NCBI GenBank assembly: GCA_964596685.1
Contig: CAZQVA010000004.1
Location: forward strand, 37,303-101,302
Source: CAZQVA01 sp964596685
GTDB lineage: Bacteria > Chlamydiota > Chlamydiia > Chlamydiales > VFKH01
Length of the DNA: 64,000 nucleotides
Reading direction: 5' to 3'
Shown here: piece by piece, positions 51,220 to 60,940 of the stretch
Layout of the letters: each line of letters starts with the position of its first letter
Position numbering within the stretch: the first letter of the stretch is position 1
Position numbers and translations under genes: made by a program
The notes under the pieces: model-generated
Seen by the model: the letters and a program-made list of their open reading frames with translations, nothing else
The model's database searches: none
What the model was told of the DNA's origin: nothing

Positions 51220-52770
51220 ATGGCCACGCTTGCTGAACCCGATCTGATTCAGGCCCTTGCTGCTGGCGGTGCACGGGTATCAAACGAACCGGCCACCCTG
51301 GACCTTTTTGCGCACGACATTTTTTCGCGCGGTTCCGATTTGGCGGCGGTGGTCCACCCGGTTGACACGGCGTCACTGGCAGCTGCGGTCAAGGCGGCCA
51401 GCGACCGCGGTTTGACGGTAGTGCCGCGCGGTGGCGGCATGAGCTATACCGGCGGCTATACGCTAGGCCAGATGGGCGGCGTGCTGTTCGACACGGCCAC
51501 GATGAGCCGCATTCTGGAAATCAACGAAACGGATATGACCGTAACGGTCGAGGCCGGTTGCACCTGGGCCGCACTCCATGAAGCTCTGCGTCCGCGCGGT
51601 CTGCGGACTCCGTTTTGGGGTACGCTGTCCGGCATTCACGCTACGGTCGGCGGTGGGATGAGCCAGAATGGCATTTTCTGGGGTACGGGGCGCTATGGCA
51701 CAGCGGCGCAAAGCTGCGTGGCGATGGAAGTGGTCCTTGCTGATGGAACTGTCTTGAAGACAGGCAGCGAGCACACGCGCCCTTACGGTCCAGACCTGAC
51801 TGGGCTGTTTCTGGCCGATACGGGCGCGCTGGGCATCAAGGCAACGATTACGCTACGCATGGTGCCTGAGGCGCGAGCCCACGGCTACGCGAGCTTCACA
51901 TTTACCGATCCGGATGCGTATTTGGCCGCCATGGCGGAAATCGAGCGCGCCGGCATCGCCACGGAATGCTTCGGGTTTGATCCCCGTCTCAACGCAATCC
52001 GCATGCAGCGCGACAGTCTGGCAACCGACGCCAAGCAGCTGGTTGGCATGATGAAGAAGCAGGGTTCTGTGCTGAAAGCCCTGAAGGAAGGCGTCAAAGT
52101 GGTTGCTGCGGGGCGGAGCTTCATCGACGAGGCAAGCTTCTCGATGCACGTTCTGGCCGAAGCCAACATTCAGCAAGCCGCCGATGCGGATATCGCCAGT
52201 GCGCGCACCATCGTCGCTCGTCATGGCGGGACTGAAGTCGAGAACACCATTCCCAAGATCGTCCGGGCCAATCCCTTCGGTCCGTTGAACATGATGCTTG
52301 GCGCGCAAGGAGAACGCTGGGCGCCAATCCACGGGCTGGTTCCACACAGCCGTGCGCAGGCCTGCTACAAGGCAGTGGTCAAACTGTTCGATGCAAACGC
52401 CGACCGCATGGAACGGTTCGGCGTTACGCACGGCACGCTGATTGCCGCCGTGGGTGGATCGGGTGTAGTGATCGAGCCGTGCCTGTATTGGTTCGATGCG
52501 CGAAATCCGCTGATCGACAACACGGTTGAACCGGCCCACCTCAAGAAGCTGGAAAGTTACCCCCATGATCCGGAAATCTGGGCGTTCGTGCAGGAAATGA
52601 AGTCCGCGATTGTTGATGTCTTCTTTGCGCACAAAGCTGCGCATTTCCAGATCGGACGGACCTATCGTTATCGCGACAGCCTGGATCCGGCTGCGGATGC
52701 ATTGCTAGTCGCTCTCAAGGCTGCGGTCGATCCGCGTGGCATCATGAATCCCGGCTCTCTGGGACTTTAG
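51220..52770 (+). CDS. FAD-linked oxidase 2 (PCMH/VAO family, GlcD-like)
   Basis: A 516-residue flavoprotein, paralogue of the one at 22095. It has VVPRGGGMSYTGGYTLG, MTVTVEAGCTWAALHEAL, TVGGGMSQNGIFWGTGRYGTA and LTGLFLADTGALGIKA, ending VDPRGIMNPGSLGL. It heads a four-gene operon with the nitrilase-fold gene 11 bases on. No paralogue of the membrane protein is adjacent here, unlike the first copy. Confidence 0.86.
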   Translation: MATLAEPDLIQALAAGGARVSNEPATLDLFAHDIFSRGSDLAAVVHPVDTASLAAAVKAASDRGLTVVPRGGGMSYTGGYTLGQMGGVLFDTATMSRILEINETDMTVTVEAGCTWAALHEALRPRGLRTPFWGTLSGIHATVGGGMSQNGIFWGTGRYGTAAQSCVAMEVVLADGTVLKTGSEHTRPYGPDLTGLFLADTGALGIKATITLRMVPEARAHGYASFTFTDPDAYLAAMAEIERAGIATECFGFDPRLNAIRMQRDSLATDAKQLVGMMKKQGSVLKALKEGVKVVAAGRSFIDEASFSMHVLAEANIQQAADADIASARTIVARHGGTEVENTIPKIVRANPFGPLNMMLGAQGERWAPIHGLVPHSRAQACYKAVVKLFDANADRMERFGVTHGTLIAAVGGSGVVIEPCLYWFDARNPLIDNTVEPAHLKKLESYPHDPEIWAFVQEMKSAIVDVFFAHKAAHFQIGRTYRYRDSLDPAADALLVALKAAVDPRGIMNPGSLGL

Positions 52771-52780
52771 GAGAACGCAA

Positions 52781-53935
52781 ATGGAGGTCGCGCGCAGGCA
52801 TTTTCTGGCGGGTGCGACCTCCGGAATGATGATCGATGGGATTGCGCCGGCATTTGCCAGCGAACGAAAGCAACGGAAAATGGCTGACGAAAAAACCTAT
52901 GCAGCAGTGGCGATGCAGTTGGCCGCCCAATCGGTCGAACGAGCGCCCGATAAGGCAGCCGCGCGCCAGCAGATGCTTGGGACCATTGCATCGATGGAGC
53001 CGAAGATTCGCTCGGCGGCCATTTTCGTCCAACAGTATGCCGGATCCCCGGTAAAATTGGCAGTGCTGCCGGAATATGTGCTGACCAGCTATCCCGGCCG
53101 GATCTCGATCCCCGATTTCGCGGACATGGCTGCGCTGGAGGTGGGTGGTCCCGAATACGAGGCAATGGGCGCGATGGCGCAGCGCCTCGGCATGTTCATT
53201 GCCGGCAATGCCTATGAGGTCGACCGTCATTTCCCCGGCCTCTATTTCCAGACAAGCTTCATCATCGATCCCTCTGGTGATGTTGTGCTGCGGTATCGCC
53301 GGCTCAATTCGATGTTTGCGCCGACGCCGCATGATGTCTGGTCGAAATATCTCGACATCTATGGAATCGACGGTGTGTTTCCCGTTGCCCGCACAGATAT
53401 TGGCAACCTTGCGGCAATCGCATCGGAAGAAATCCTCTATCCGGAAATCGCGCGGGCGATGGCGCTGCGCGGTGCGGAAATTTTCGTGCACAGCTCCTCC
53501 GAAATTGGTTCGCCCATCGAAACGCCCAAGGCCATTGCGAAGCGCGCTCGCGCCCAGGAAAACATGGCCTATGTCGTGTCCGCCAACACGGCTGGCATCG
53601 AGCTGTCGAGTTTGCCGGTCGCGTCAGGCGACGGCAACAGCATGGTGGTGGATTACAAGGGGCGGGTGCTGGCGGAATCAAACGCGCGCGAAACCTTTAC
53701 CGCCTTTGCAGAAATCGATCTTGGCGCTCTGCGCGCGGCGCGGCGAAAGCCTGCGATGACCAATTTTCTGGCGCGCCAGCGGCTGGAGCTTTTTTCCGCC
53801 GTCTATGCTGCCAAATCGCCGCATCGGGCCGACAGTTTGATCCAGAACAATGAAGTAATAATTCCGGATAGGCATTTCTTTCAGCGGATACAGGAAGAAT
53901 CCATAAATAATATGATCAAGGAAGGGATCGTATGA
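52781..53935 (+). CDS. Tat-exported nitrilase-fold protein 2, no cysteine
   Basis: A 384-residue paralogue of the protein at 27701. The twin-arginine signal is ARRHFLAGATSG. The Glu equivalent is in LPEYVLTSYPGR, the Lys position reads RYRRLNS (Arg), and the nucleophile elbow reads AIASEEILYPEIAR, with Ser where Cys is expected. I find no cysteine anywhere in the protein. It shares DVWSKYLDIYGIDGVFPV with its paralogue. The gene overlaps the methyltransferase-like gene by 4 bases. Normal nitrilase chemistry is unlikely. Confidence 0.76.
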   Translation: MEVARRHFLAGATSGMMIDGIAPAFASERKQRKMADEKTYAAVAMQLAAQSVERAPDKAAARQQMLGTIASMEPKIRSAAIFVQQYAGSPVKLAVLPEYVLTSYPGRISIPDFADMAALEVGGPEYEAMGAMAQRLGMFIAGNAYEVDRHFPGLYFQTSFIIDPSGDVVLRYRRLNSMFAPTPHDVWSKYLDIYGIDGVFPVARTDIGNLAAIASEEILYPEIARAMALRGAEIFVHSSSEIGSPIETPKAIAKRARAQENMAYVVSANTAGIELSSLPVASGDGNSMVVDYKGRVLAESNARETFTAFAEIDLGALRAARRKPAMTNFLARQRLELFSAVYAAKSPHRADSLIQNNEVIIPDRHFFQRIQEESINNMIKEGIV

Positions 53936-55146
53936 GCAATTCAGTCGGACCAAATGTTCCGCCATATCGCGCTGTCAGCAAGCATGAAATGTTTCCGGAT
54001 AGCACTCTTGATGAGGCTGCGCGTTTTGATTTCATAACGCACATGAATAAGTTCCTTTCGTCATCGCTTGGTCCGGGCAATAAGTTGGCGTACGAGCGGC
54101 GCGTTTTGCCCGCATTCCGAAAGGAAAAGGGGCGCGATCCGAAGGACCGGTTCGAAATCCGGCACGCCATGAACAGGGATCCGTTCCATCAGCTTTGGTC
54201 CGCGTCCAAGCGCAACACGATGGAAATGCGGCAGCAGAACGGACGTTCGGTGGTGCTGCGCCAACTTGATGAACTGGATGCCCGCGCGAATGCCTTGAAT
54301 GAGGGCAAGGCGACCTTGCGGCTTGATCCTTCGGTCGAAGTGCCCCGGTATCAGTCGGCGGTGGACATTCACTGTATGCCTGGCTGCTATCATGGCGAGG
54401 AGCGTCCGGGAGATGTGTCGGCGGGCGCCAACTACGACTGCGGCATTTTTGCTACGACGGCAGGCGCTCTGGGCGGGCTGTCGGATGGAGGCGGGCAGGC
54501 CGTTGTCGAATGGCTGCGCAAGAACTATCCTAATTGGAAGCCTCGTCGCGTGCTGGATATCGGTTGCACGGTTGGCCACAACGTCGTTCCACTTGCGCTC
54601 GCATTTCCTGAAACAGAGTTTGTGGCGATTGATACGGCGGCTGCTTCGTTGCGGTATGGCCATGCTCGCGCGCAGGCCCTCGGCGCGACAAACATCACCT
54701 TTATCCAGTGTAACGGTGAAGATCTCTCGCGTTGGGACGATGGCCATTTCGACTGGGTGCAGACCACGATGTTCCTGCACGAACTGAGCGGTAAGGCGCT
54801 GCCCGCGATCATTCGCGAAGGTTTCCGAGTGCTAGCGCCGCATGGGTTGATGCTGCATGTGGAGCAGCCACAGTACTCTCCAGAAATGCCGCTGTACGAG
54901 CAGTTCATTCGCGATTGGGACGCGTTCAACAACAACGAACCGTTCTGGTCGGCGATGCACGCGCTCGATCTCAAGCAACAAATGGTCGAGGCCGGCTTTG
55001 GCAAGGATGATTTGTTCGTGGCCGCCGTAAAGGCGGTGGCCGATCGGGCAATTTTCCCTGAAGCGGCAACCGATGAGACCGAGGATCACGGCCGCGCTGC
55101 GGCCTGGCACGCCTATGGTGCCTGGAAGGGAGGCGCACCGAAATGA
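53932..55146 (+). CDS. SAM-dependent methyltransferase-like protein
   Basis: A 404-residue protein. Residues about 200-310 form a class I methyltransferase: RRVLDIGCTVGHNVVPLAL (motif I), EFVAIDTAAASL, and HFDWVQTTMFLHELSGKALPAIIREGFRVLAPHG. The N-terminal 190 residues are unfamiliar and include IHCMPGCYHGEERPGDVSAG with two Cys and a His. The acceptor is unknown. It lies between the nitrilase-fold gene and a small gene, overlapping both by 4 bases. Confidence 0.8.
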   Translation: MSNSVGPNVPPYRAVSKHEMFPDSTLDEAARFDFITHMNKFLSSSLGPGNKLAYERRVLPAFRKEKGRDPKDRFEIRHAMNRDPFHQLWSASKRNTMEMRQQNGRSVVLRQLDELDARANALNEGKATLRLDPSVEVPRYQSAVDIHCMPGCYHGEERPGDVSAGANYDCGIFATTAGALGGLSDGGGQAVVEWLRKNYPNWKPRRVLDIGCTVGHNVVPLALAFPETEFVAIDTAAASLRYGHARAQALGATNITFIQCNGEDLSRWDDGHFDWVQTTMFLHELSGKALPAIIREGFRVLAPHGLMLHVEQPQYSPEMPLYEQFIRDWDAFNNNEPFWSAMHALDLKQQMVEAGFGKDDLFVAAVKAVADRAIFPEAATDETEDHGRAAAWHAYGAWKGGAPK

Positions 55147-55505
55147 CTGACGCAAATCTGGACTGGATGGTTCTGGCCAATCGCAAGCCAAAGGGTAAGC
55201 GCCCGTCTTACTTCGCCGATCCGCAGAACGAAGAGATCTATTCGATCCTGTTGTCACTGGTTGGTGAAGTATCGGTAATGCGCCAGCGTCTGGATACCGT
55301 TGAGCGCCTGCTCGATGCCAAGGGTACGATTTCGCGCGCTGATATCGAGGCATTCGTTCCGGCGGGCAATGCCGCGGCCGAACGTAGTGACATGATCCGC
55401 GAATACATTCTACGCGTCATGCGCGGGCCGATGCAAGCGCTGGAGGCGCTCACTGAAAACGATCCACCGATCGAAAGCATCTGCGAAGAATTGATCCAGA
55501 ACTGA
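55143..55505 (+). CDS. small unknown protein, partner of the methyltransferase
   Basis: A 120-residue soluble protein. Most of it is helical (EEIYSILLSLVGEVSVMRQRLDTVERLL looks like a short coiled coil), followed by an acidic C-terminus. I do not recognise the family. It overlaps the methyltransferase gene by 4 bases and is the last gene before a terminator, so it may be a subunit or stability partner of that enzyme. Confidence 0.6.
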   Translation: MTDANLDWMVLANRKPKGKRPSYFADPQNEEIYSILLSLVGEVSVMRQRLDTVERLLDAKGTISRADIEAFVPAGNAAAERSDMIREYILRVMRGPMQALEALTENDPPIESICEELIQN

Positions 55506-55527
55506 TTTCATCATGACTGGATGACCG

Positions 55528-55555
55528 GATGCCCGGACGGTACTGTCCGGGCATC
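55528..55555 (+). terminator. intrinsic terminator ending the catabolic cluster
   Basis: GATGCCCGGAC and GTCCGGGCATC form a perfect 11-base stem with a GGTACT loop, followed by ACACGTTTAC. It lies 22 bases after the stop at 55505. Confidence 0.8.
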
Positions 55556-55655
55556 ACACGTTTACAGGCAGCCTTGATCCGTCAGTTTGTGCGGCATTTC
55601 GTTGTGCTTTCGCAATGGGACCGACCTGCCCTATTCCTACCTCCGGAAAGACCGT

Positions 55656-57386
55656 ATGGAATTCACCGCCCCTACTGCCGAACAGGTCCTGGCCATCAAG
55701 GTCAACGCCGGGATCGACGAAATCGCCGCCCATGACCGGTTCGCCGCCGCCAGCCCGGACATGGTCGAAGCCATCGTCGAGGGCATTGGCGCATTTGCCG
55801 CGGGTGAATGGGCGCCGCTCAACCGGATCGGCGACACGCAAGGCGCGGTGCTGGCCAATGGCACGGTGACCCTGCCCGCCGGGTTCGCCGAGGCCTATCG
55901 CGGCTATGTCGAGCAGGGTTGGAACGCGATTTCGGGCGATGCGGAATTTGGCGGGCAAGGCCTGCCCTTTACCCTCTCGGCCAACGTGATCGAAAATCTG
56001 GGCACCGCCAACATGGCGTTTGGCCTTCTGCCCATGCTGACCGTCGGCGCGATCGAGGCGCTGACCCATCATGGCAGCGCCGCGCAAAAGGCGCTCTATC
56101 TGGACAAGCTGATCAGCGGCGAATGGTCGGGCACGATGAACCTGACTGAGCCGCAGGCCGGGTCCGATGTGGGCGCACTACGCAGCACCGCCACGCCAAT
56201 CACCGAGGGTGAGCACGCGGGCCGCTACCGGATCAAGGGAACCAAGATCTACATCACCTGGGGCGAACACGATCTGGCGGGCAACATCGTCCACCTCGTG
56301 CTGGCCCGCACGCCGGGCGCGCCCGAGGGGACGCGCGGCATCTCACTGTTCATCGTGCCCAAGTTCCACGTGGCTGCCGACGGCGCGCTGGGCGGACGCA
56401 ATGACGTGCGCTGCGTCTCGATCGAACACAAGCTGGGCATCAACGCCTCGCCCACGTGCGTGATGAGCTTTGGCGACAACGATGAATGCATCGGTGAACT
56501 GGTCGGGGCGGAGAACGCTGGGCTGAAGGCGATGTTCACGATGATGAACTCTGCCCGCATCAACGTTGGCAACCAGGGCGTGCAGATTGCCGAGCGCGCA
56601 TTGCAGCAGGCGCAGTATTACGCGCGTGAGCGTGTCCAGTCGGCGCGGGCCGGATCGCCCGACAAGGCCCCGGTGGCGATTGTCGAGCATCCCGATGTGC
56701 GGCGGATGCTGCTGCGGATGCGGGCGCTGACCGAAGGGGCGCGGGCGCTGCTCTACTACACCGCCGGACAAGTCGACCGCGGGACGCTGGGTCTGCCCGG
56801 TGCGCAGGCTCGGGCCGATTGCCTGGTGCCGATGATCAAGGCCTGGGGCACCGATATCGGCTGCGAAGTGGCCAGCATCGGCGTGCAAATCCACGGCGGC
56901 ATGGGCTTTGTCGAGGAAACCGGCGCGGCGCAGCATTACCGCGATGCGCGGATCACCCCGATCTATGAAGGCACCAACGGTATCCAGGCGGCCGACCTAG
57001 TTACCCGCAAGCTGGGCTATGAAGGCGGCGACGTGCTGATCGCCCTGCTGGCCGATGTCGCGGCGGGCGCGGGCGATGCGGCCCCGGCGCTCAAGGCACT
57101 GGCCGAGGACTGCATCGCGGTCGCGCGCTGGATGATCAGCGATGCCAGCCTGGACGACAAGCTGGCCGGCAGCGTCGCGTTCTGCACGATGTGTTCGGTC
57201 GCGGTGGCGGGCTGGCAGCTGCTGCGCCAGGTCGATGCGGCCGAGGGCGCGCTGGCGGTGACCAAGCCGGTAATTGCGCGCTATTTCGTGGAGCATATCG
57301 TCCCCGAAGCGCGCGGCCTGAAAGCGGCGGCCACGGCCGGTGCGGACCTGCTCTACACCCTCGACGCGGCGGCGCTGGCGGGATGA
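55656..57386 (+). CDS. acyl-CoA dehydrogenase, long AidB/FadE-like form
   Basis: A 576-residue acyl-CoA dehydrogenase of the long class with a C-terminal extension. It has GEWSGTMNLTEPQAGSDVGALRST, TKIYITWGEHD, QIHGGMGFVEETGAAQHYRDARITPIYEGTNGIQA with the catalytic Glu, and a helical C-terminal domain. Base composition is visibly GC-richer than the preceding cluster. It is separated from that cluster by a terminator, so it is probably a general fatty-acid enzyme rather than part of the pathway. ATG 55656 fits the family start. Confidence 0.9.
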   Translation: MEFTAPTAEQVLAIKVNAGIDEIAAHDRFAAASPDMVEAIVEGIGAFAAGEWAPLNRIGDTQGAVLANGTVTLPAGFAEAYRGYVEQGWNAISGDAEFGGQGLPFTLSANVIENLGTANMAFGLLPMLTVGAIEALTHHGSAAQKALYLDKLISGEWSGTMNLTEPQAGSDVGALRSTATPITEGEHAGRYRIKGTKIYITWGEHDLAGNIVHLVLARTPGAPEGTRGISLFIVPKFHVAADGALGGRNDVRCVSIEHKLGINASPTCVMSFGDNDECIGELVGAENAGLKAMFTMMNSARINVGNQGVQIAERALQQAQYYARERVQSARAGSPDKAPVAIVEHPDVRRMLLRMRALTEGARALLYYTAGQVDRGTLGLPGAQARADCLVPMIKAWGTDIGCEVASIGVQIHGGMGFVEETGAAQHYRDARITPIYEGTNGIQAADLVTRKLGYEGGDVLIALLADVAAGAGDAAPALKALAEDCIAVARWMISDASLDDKLAGSVAFCTMCSVAVAGWQLLRQVDAAEGALAVTKPVIARYFVEHIVPEARGLKAAATAGADLLYTLDAAALAG

Positions 57387-57408
57387 ACTGGCGGGGCGGT
57401 GTCAAAGG

Positions 57409-58249
57409 GGCAGTGTCAAAAGGATTGCACCGCTAGCGATGGACCGGCGCGGCCGGTAGCGTGCGGCCATGCCCCGCCCTCGCAAACCCGCCAATCCGTT
57501 CCGGTATTTCCACTCATCACCTGAGGTGATCCGCCTCGTGGTGATGATGTATGTCCGTTTCCCGCTGTCGCTGCGGAACGTCGAGGACCTGCTGTTCGAA
57601 CGTGGTATCGACATTTGCCACGAAACCGTTCGCCTCTGGTGGAACCGGTTCGGCCCGATGTTCGCGGCGGACATCCGGCGTAAGCGGGTCAGCCGGATGA
57701 AGGGCTTCCGACACTGGCGGTGGCATCTCGATGAGGTCTACGTCAAGATCAACGGCGAGATGCATTACCTCTGGCGCGCCGTGGATCACGAGGGCGAGGT
57801 GCTGGAAAGCTATGTCACCAAAACACGAGACAAATCGGCCGCTTTGCGGTTCATGCGCAAGGCTTTGAAGCGCCATGGCCGGGCAGAGGCGATCGTCACC
57901 GACGGTCTGAAATCCTATACTGCAGCGATGCGTGAACTGGGTAACGAGGCGCGCCGGGAAGTCGGCCGGCACGCCAACAACCGGGCCGAGAACTCCCACC
58001 TACCCTTCCGTCGACGAGAACGGGCGATGCAGCGCTTCAGGAAGATGAAGTCGTTGCAAAAGTTCGCCTCCGTTCACGGGTCCGTCTACAATCACTTCAA
58101 CCAGGAACGTCATCTCGTCGACCGCCAGACTTACAAGCTTCGCCGCTCGGCCGCTCTGGCCGAGTGGCAAAACCTCATGGCCTGAGGTGCTGCGCGGGTA
58201 AGGGGACGTTTGACCGGCAGAGAACGTTTCGCATCAGACTGACACCTCC
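57409..58249 (+). mobile_element. IS6-family element 2
   Basis: 841 bp with imperfect ends: GGCAGTGTCAAAAGGATTGC at 57409 and, reading inward from 58249, GGAGGTGTCAGTCTGATGC. The latter closely matches the left end of IS6 element 1 (GGAGCTGTCAGTCTAATGC). The flanking 8-mers (gtcaaagg and ttcacttc) are not duplicated. The transposase differs from element 1, so the two are relatives, not copies. Confidence 0.75.
57469..58185 (+). CDS. IS6-family transposase
   Basis: A 238-residue IS6-type DDE transposase, apparently intact. It has LRNVEDLLFERGIDICHETVRLWWNRF, WHLDEVYVKINGEMHYLWRAVD with the first Asp, IVTDGLKSYTAAM with the second and NNRAENSHLPFRRRERAMQRFR with the Glu. It begins 60 bases inside the element. 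Confidence 0.94.
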   Translation: MPRPRKPANPFRYFHSSPEVIRLVVMMYVRFPLSLRNVEDLLFERGIDICHETVRLWWNRFGPMFAADIRRKRVSRMKGFRHWRWHLDEVYVKINGEMHYLWRAVDHEGEVLESYVTKTRDKSAALRFMRKALKRHGRAEAIVTDGLKSYTAAMRELGNEARREVGRHANNRAENSHLPFRRRERAMQRFRKMKSLQKFASVHGSVYNHFNQERHLVDRQTYKLRRSAALAEWQNLMA

Positions 58250-58311
58250 TTCACTTCTGATCCGCCAAAACACCGCGAAGCTTCGTGGTCTGAGCCCGAG
58301 GTTTCTACCAG

Positions 58312-59179
58312 CTATGAGTAGAGCCTGCGCCCGGTTTGATGCCCATGCTTGGGCGTGATGGCAACAACCGGGTTGGGGGTTAACCCCCAACCCGGTTTGC
58401 CGACTGAACCGGCTCCCATCTCGGCCGGGGTTCTGTTCCCGAGGCTCGAGTGGGGTCGGAAGTGGTTGTAGTCGTGCCGCCAGTCAGCCAGCACCTGACG
58501 GGCATGGCTAAGGCTGGTGAACAGCGTCTCATTCAGACATTCGTCACGCAGGCGAGCGTTGAAGCTCTCGATGAAGCCGTTCTGCTGCGGCTTGCCTGGC
58601 GCGATGTAATGCCACTCGACGTCACGATCCCGCGACCACCGCAGGATCGCCATACTGGTCAGTTCAGTGCCATTATCGCTGACCACCATGGCTGGCTTGG
58701 CCAGACGCTCGAGAATGGCGAGATCGAGCTCGCGGGCAACGCGCATACCCGAGATCGAGGTGTCGGCGATGAGCGCCAAGCACTCTCGGCTGTAGTCATC
58801 GACCAGGGCGAAGATCCTGAACCGACGTCCGCAGACGAGCGCGTCCGACACGAAGTCGAGGCTCCAGCGCTCGTTCGGCCCCTGAGGGATCGCCATGGGC
58901 GCCCGCGTGCCCAAGGCCCGCTTGCGACCACCGCGCCGGCGCACCTGTAGGCGCTCCTCGCGATACAGCCGCCGGAACTTCTTGTGGTTCATCGTCCATC
59001 CTTCCCGGCACAGCAGCCAGTGCAGTCGGCGATAGCCGAACCGGCGGCGCTGCCCCGCCAGCTCGCGGATGCGGGTTCGTGCCTCAGCATCGTCCGGCCG
59101 ACGGCTGACGTAGCGCACCGTCGTTCGATCCACGCCCAGCGCCTCGCAGGCCCGGCGCTGGCTCACCTCGAAAACCTCC
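58312..59179 (-). pseudogene. IS3 transposase OrfB, 5' end cut off by IS21
   Basis: Most of an integrase-core transposase: SQRRACEALGVDRTTVRY, SLDFVSDALVCGRRFR, VVSDNGTELTS and PQQNGFIESFNARLRDECLNE with the catalytic Glu. The first codons now lie beyond 61830 on the other side of the IS21 element; joining the two sides restores AHLQEVFEVSQRRAC. The 3' end contains a perfect 32-base palindrome. Confidence 0.88.
58366..58397. repeat. perfect 32-base palindrome in IS3 element 2
   Basis: AACCGGGTTGGGGGTT followed by its exact reverse complement, centred at 58381/58382, inside the end of orfB. Confidence 0.85.
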
Positions 59180-59321
59180 TGCGGATTCCGAGGTCATCAC
59201 GCGCAGTGTTCCGATTTGATCGTGCGCAGCATTCCGACGTGATCTCGCGCAGCATTCCGATTTGAAGCTGCGCACCATTCCGATTTGATCATGCGCAGCA
59301 TTCCGATGCGATGCCGCGCAG
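59180..59321. repeat. left multiple terminal repeats of IS21
   Basis: About six direct copies of a 24-base unit of the form ATTCCGAnnTGATCnnGCGCAGC. Such arrays are the usual IstA binding sites. Matching inverted units occur at 61727-61824. Confidence 0.8.
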
Positions 59322-59378
59322 GTGAGAATGTCAGAGCCTTGTCGATTAACGGCGCCTTCTTTGTGGAAGGAGCCGCTG

Positions 59379-60929
59379 ATGCCGACGAGGAGGATGGATA
59401 TGCGCCAAGTGCGCGAACTGATGAGACTGCACCGGGAAGCGGGGCTTGGGGTGCGCGAGACGGCGCGCCGCGCTGGGATTGCTGAATCGACGATGCGCGA
59501 GATGGTGAAGCGGTTTGACCGCTCGGGTCTCGAATGGCCGCTGGCAGCGGATCTCGACAATGCGCAGCTTGAGGCGAAGCTTTATGGTGCGGCTGGGGTC
59601 AAGCCCGGGCGCCGCCGGCTTCCCGCGCCGGACTGGGCGGCGGTGCACCGCGAGTTGAAGCGCAAGCATGTGACCCTACAGACTTTGTGGGAGGAATATA
59701 TCGAGGCGCATCCCGACGGCTATCGCTACAGCCGGTATTGCGACCTGTACCGCGGGTGGGAAGGCCGTCTGCCGGTGACGATGCGCCAAACGCACCTGGC
59801 GGGCGACAAGCTGTTTGTCGACTATGCGGGCGACAAGCTGGGTGTGGTCATCGATCGGCGGACGGGGGAAAGGCGCGCTGCGCACATCTTTGTCGCAGTG
59901 ATGGGTGCATCGAGCCTGTCCTTTGCCTGTGCGACCTGGACGGAGACGCTGGCGGACTGGACCGATGCGCACGTCCAGGCCTTTGCCGCCTTTGGCGGCG
60001 CGCCCAGACTGCTGGTGCCCGACAATGCGAAGGTCGCGGTGATCAAGGCATGTCTTTACGATCCGCAGGTCAATCGCAGCTATGCCGAGATGGCGCGCCA
60101 TTACGGCACGACGTGCCTTCCGACGCGGCCGCGAAAGCCGCGGGACAAAGCCAAGGTCGAGGCGTGTGTCGGGATCGTCGAGCGGTGGCTGTTCGGGCGG
60201 CTGCGCAACCAGATATTTTACAGCCTTGCCGAGTTGAATACCGCGATCGCAGCGCTGATCGCACGGCTCAACGACGAGCGCGTGCTGCGCCAGTTTGGTC
60301 GCACCCGTCGCCAGCTGTTCGAAGAGCTCGATGCGCCGCTGCTGACGCCGCTGCCGACTGAGCCTTACGTTCATGCCGAATGGCAAGCCAGGCGCGTGGG
60401 GCTCGATTATCATGTCGAGGTCGCGCGTCATTTTTACTCGGTGCCCCACCGCTATGCGCGCCAGCCGGTTGAAGCGCGACTGACGGCGCGGACGGTCGAG
60501 ATCTTCATCCGAGGCGATCGGATCGCGGTTCACATGCGCGGCAGCGGCAATGGCCGGCATACGACCTTGGCCGAGCACATGCCGTCATCGCATCGCCGCT
60601 TTGCCGACTGGACGCTCGCGAAGATCCTGACCGAATCGGGACGGGTCGGACCTTGCGCGCAGCTTTTATGCGAAAAGATCCTCGAGGATCGCCCCCATCC
60701 CGAACAGGGCTTCCGCTCGTGCATGGGCATCCTCGGTCTTGAAAAGCACTTTGGCGCGCAGCGCCTCGAAGCTGCGGCGCTGCGCGCTCTCGAGATCGGC
60801 GCGCGCAATTACGGCTCGGTCAAGTCGATCCTCGAAAAGGGGCTCGATGGCCAACCGCTGCGGCCCCGGGACAGCGACCACCAGCCCATCGATCACGGCA
60901 ACATCCGGGGTCCGGACTATTACAACTGA
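59379..60929 (+). CDS. istA: IS21 transposase IstA
   Basis: A 516-residue IS21 transposase. An N-terminal helix-turn-helix (VRELMRLHREAGLGVRETARRAGIAESTMREMVKRF) is followed by an rve core: GDKLFVDYAGDKLGVV, LLVPDNAKVAVIKA and RPRKPRDKAKVEACVGIVERW with the catalytic acids. ATG 59379 follows AAGGAG; an upstream start at 59322 is less likely. It appears intact. Confidence 0.92.
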   Translation: MPTRRMDMRQVRELMRLHREAGLGVRETARRAGIAESTMREMVKRFDRSGLEWPLAADLDNAQLEAKLYGAAGVKPGRRRLPAPDWAAVHRELKRKHVTLQTLWEEYIEAHPDGYRYSRYCDLYRGWEGRLPVTMRQTHLAGDKLFVDYAGDKLGVVIDRRTGERRAAHIFVAVMGASSLSFACATWTETLADWTDAHVQAFAAFGGAPRLLVPDNAKVAVIKACLYDPQVNRSYAEMARHYGTTCLPTRPRKPRDKAKVEACVGIVERWLFGRLRNQIFYSLAELNTAIAALIARLNDERVLRQFGRTRRQLFEELDAPLLTPLPTEPYVHAEWQARRVGLDYHVEVARHFYSVPHRYARQPVEARLTARTVEIFIRGDRIAVHMRGSGNGRHTTLAEHMPSSHRRFADWTLAKILTESGRVGPCAQLLCEKILEDRPHPEQGFRSCMGILGLEKHFGAQRLEAAALRALEIGARNYGSVKSILEKGLDGQPLRPRDSDHQPIDHGNIRGPDYYN

Positions 60930-60940
60930 AGGAAGAAGAC

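Noticed and set aside
6352..58249. The block between the two IS6 elements as a composite transposon.
   Set aside because: The two transposases differ clearly and neither element has target duplications, so joint movement as one unit is not supported.
59180..59321. The repeated 24-base units as a CRISPR array.
   Set aside because: The repeats are contiguous without unique spacers and mirror an inverted set at the other end of the IS21 element.
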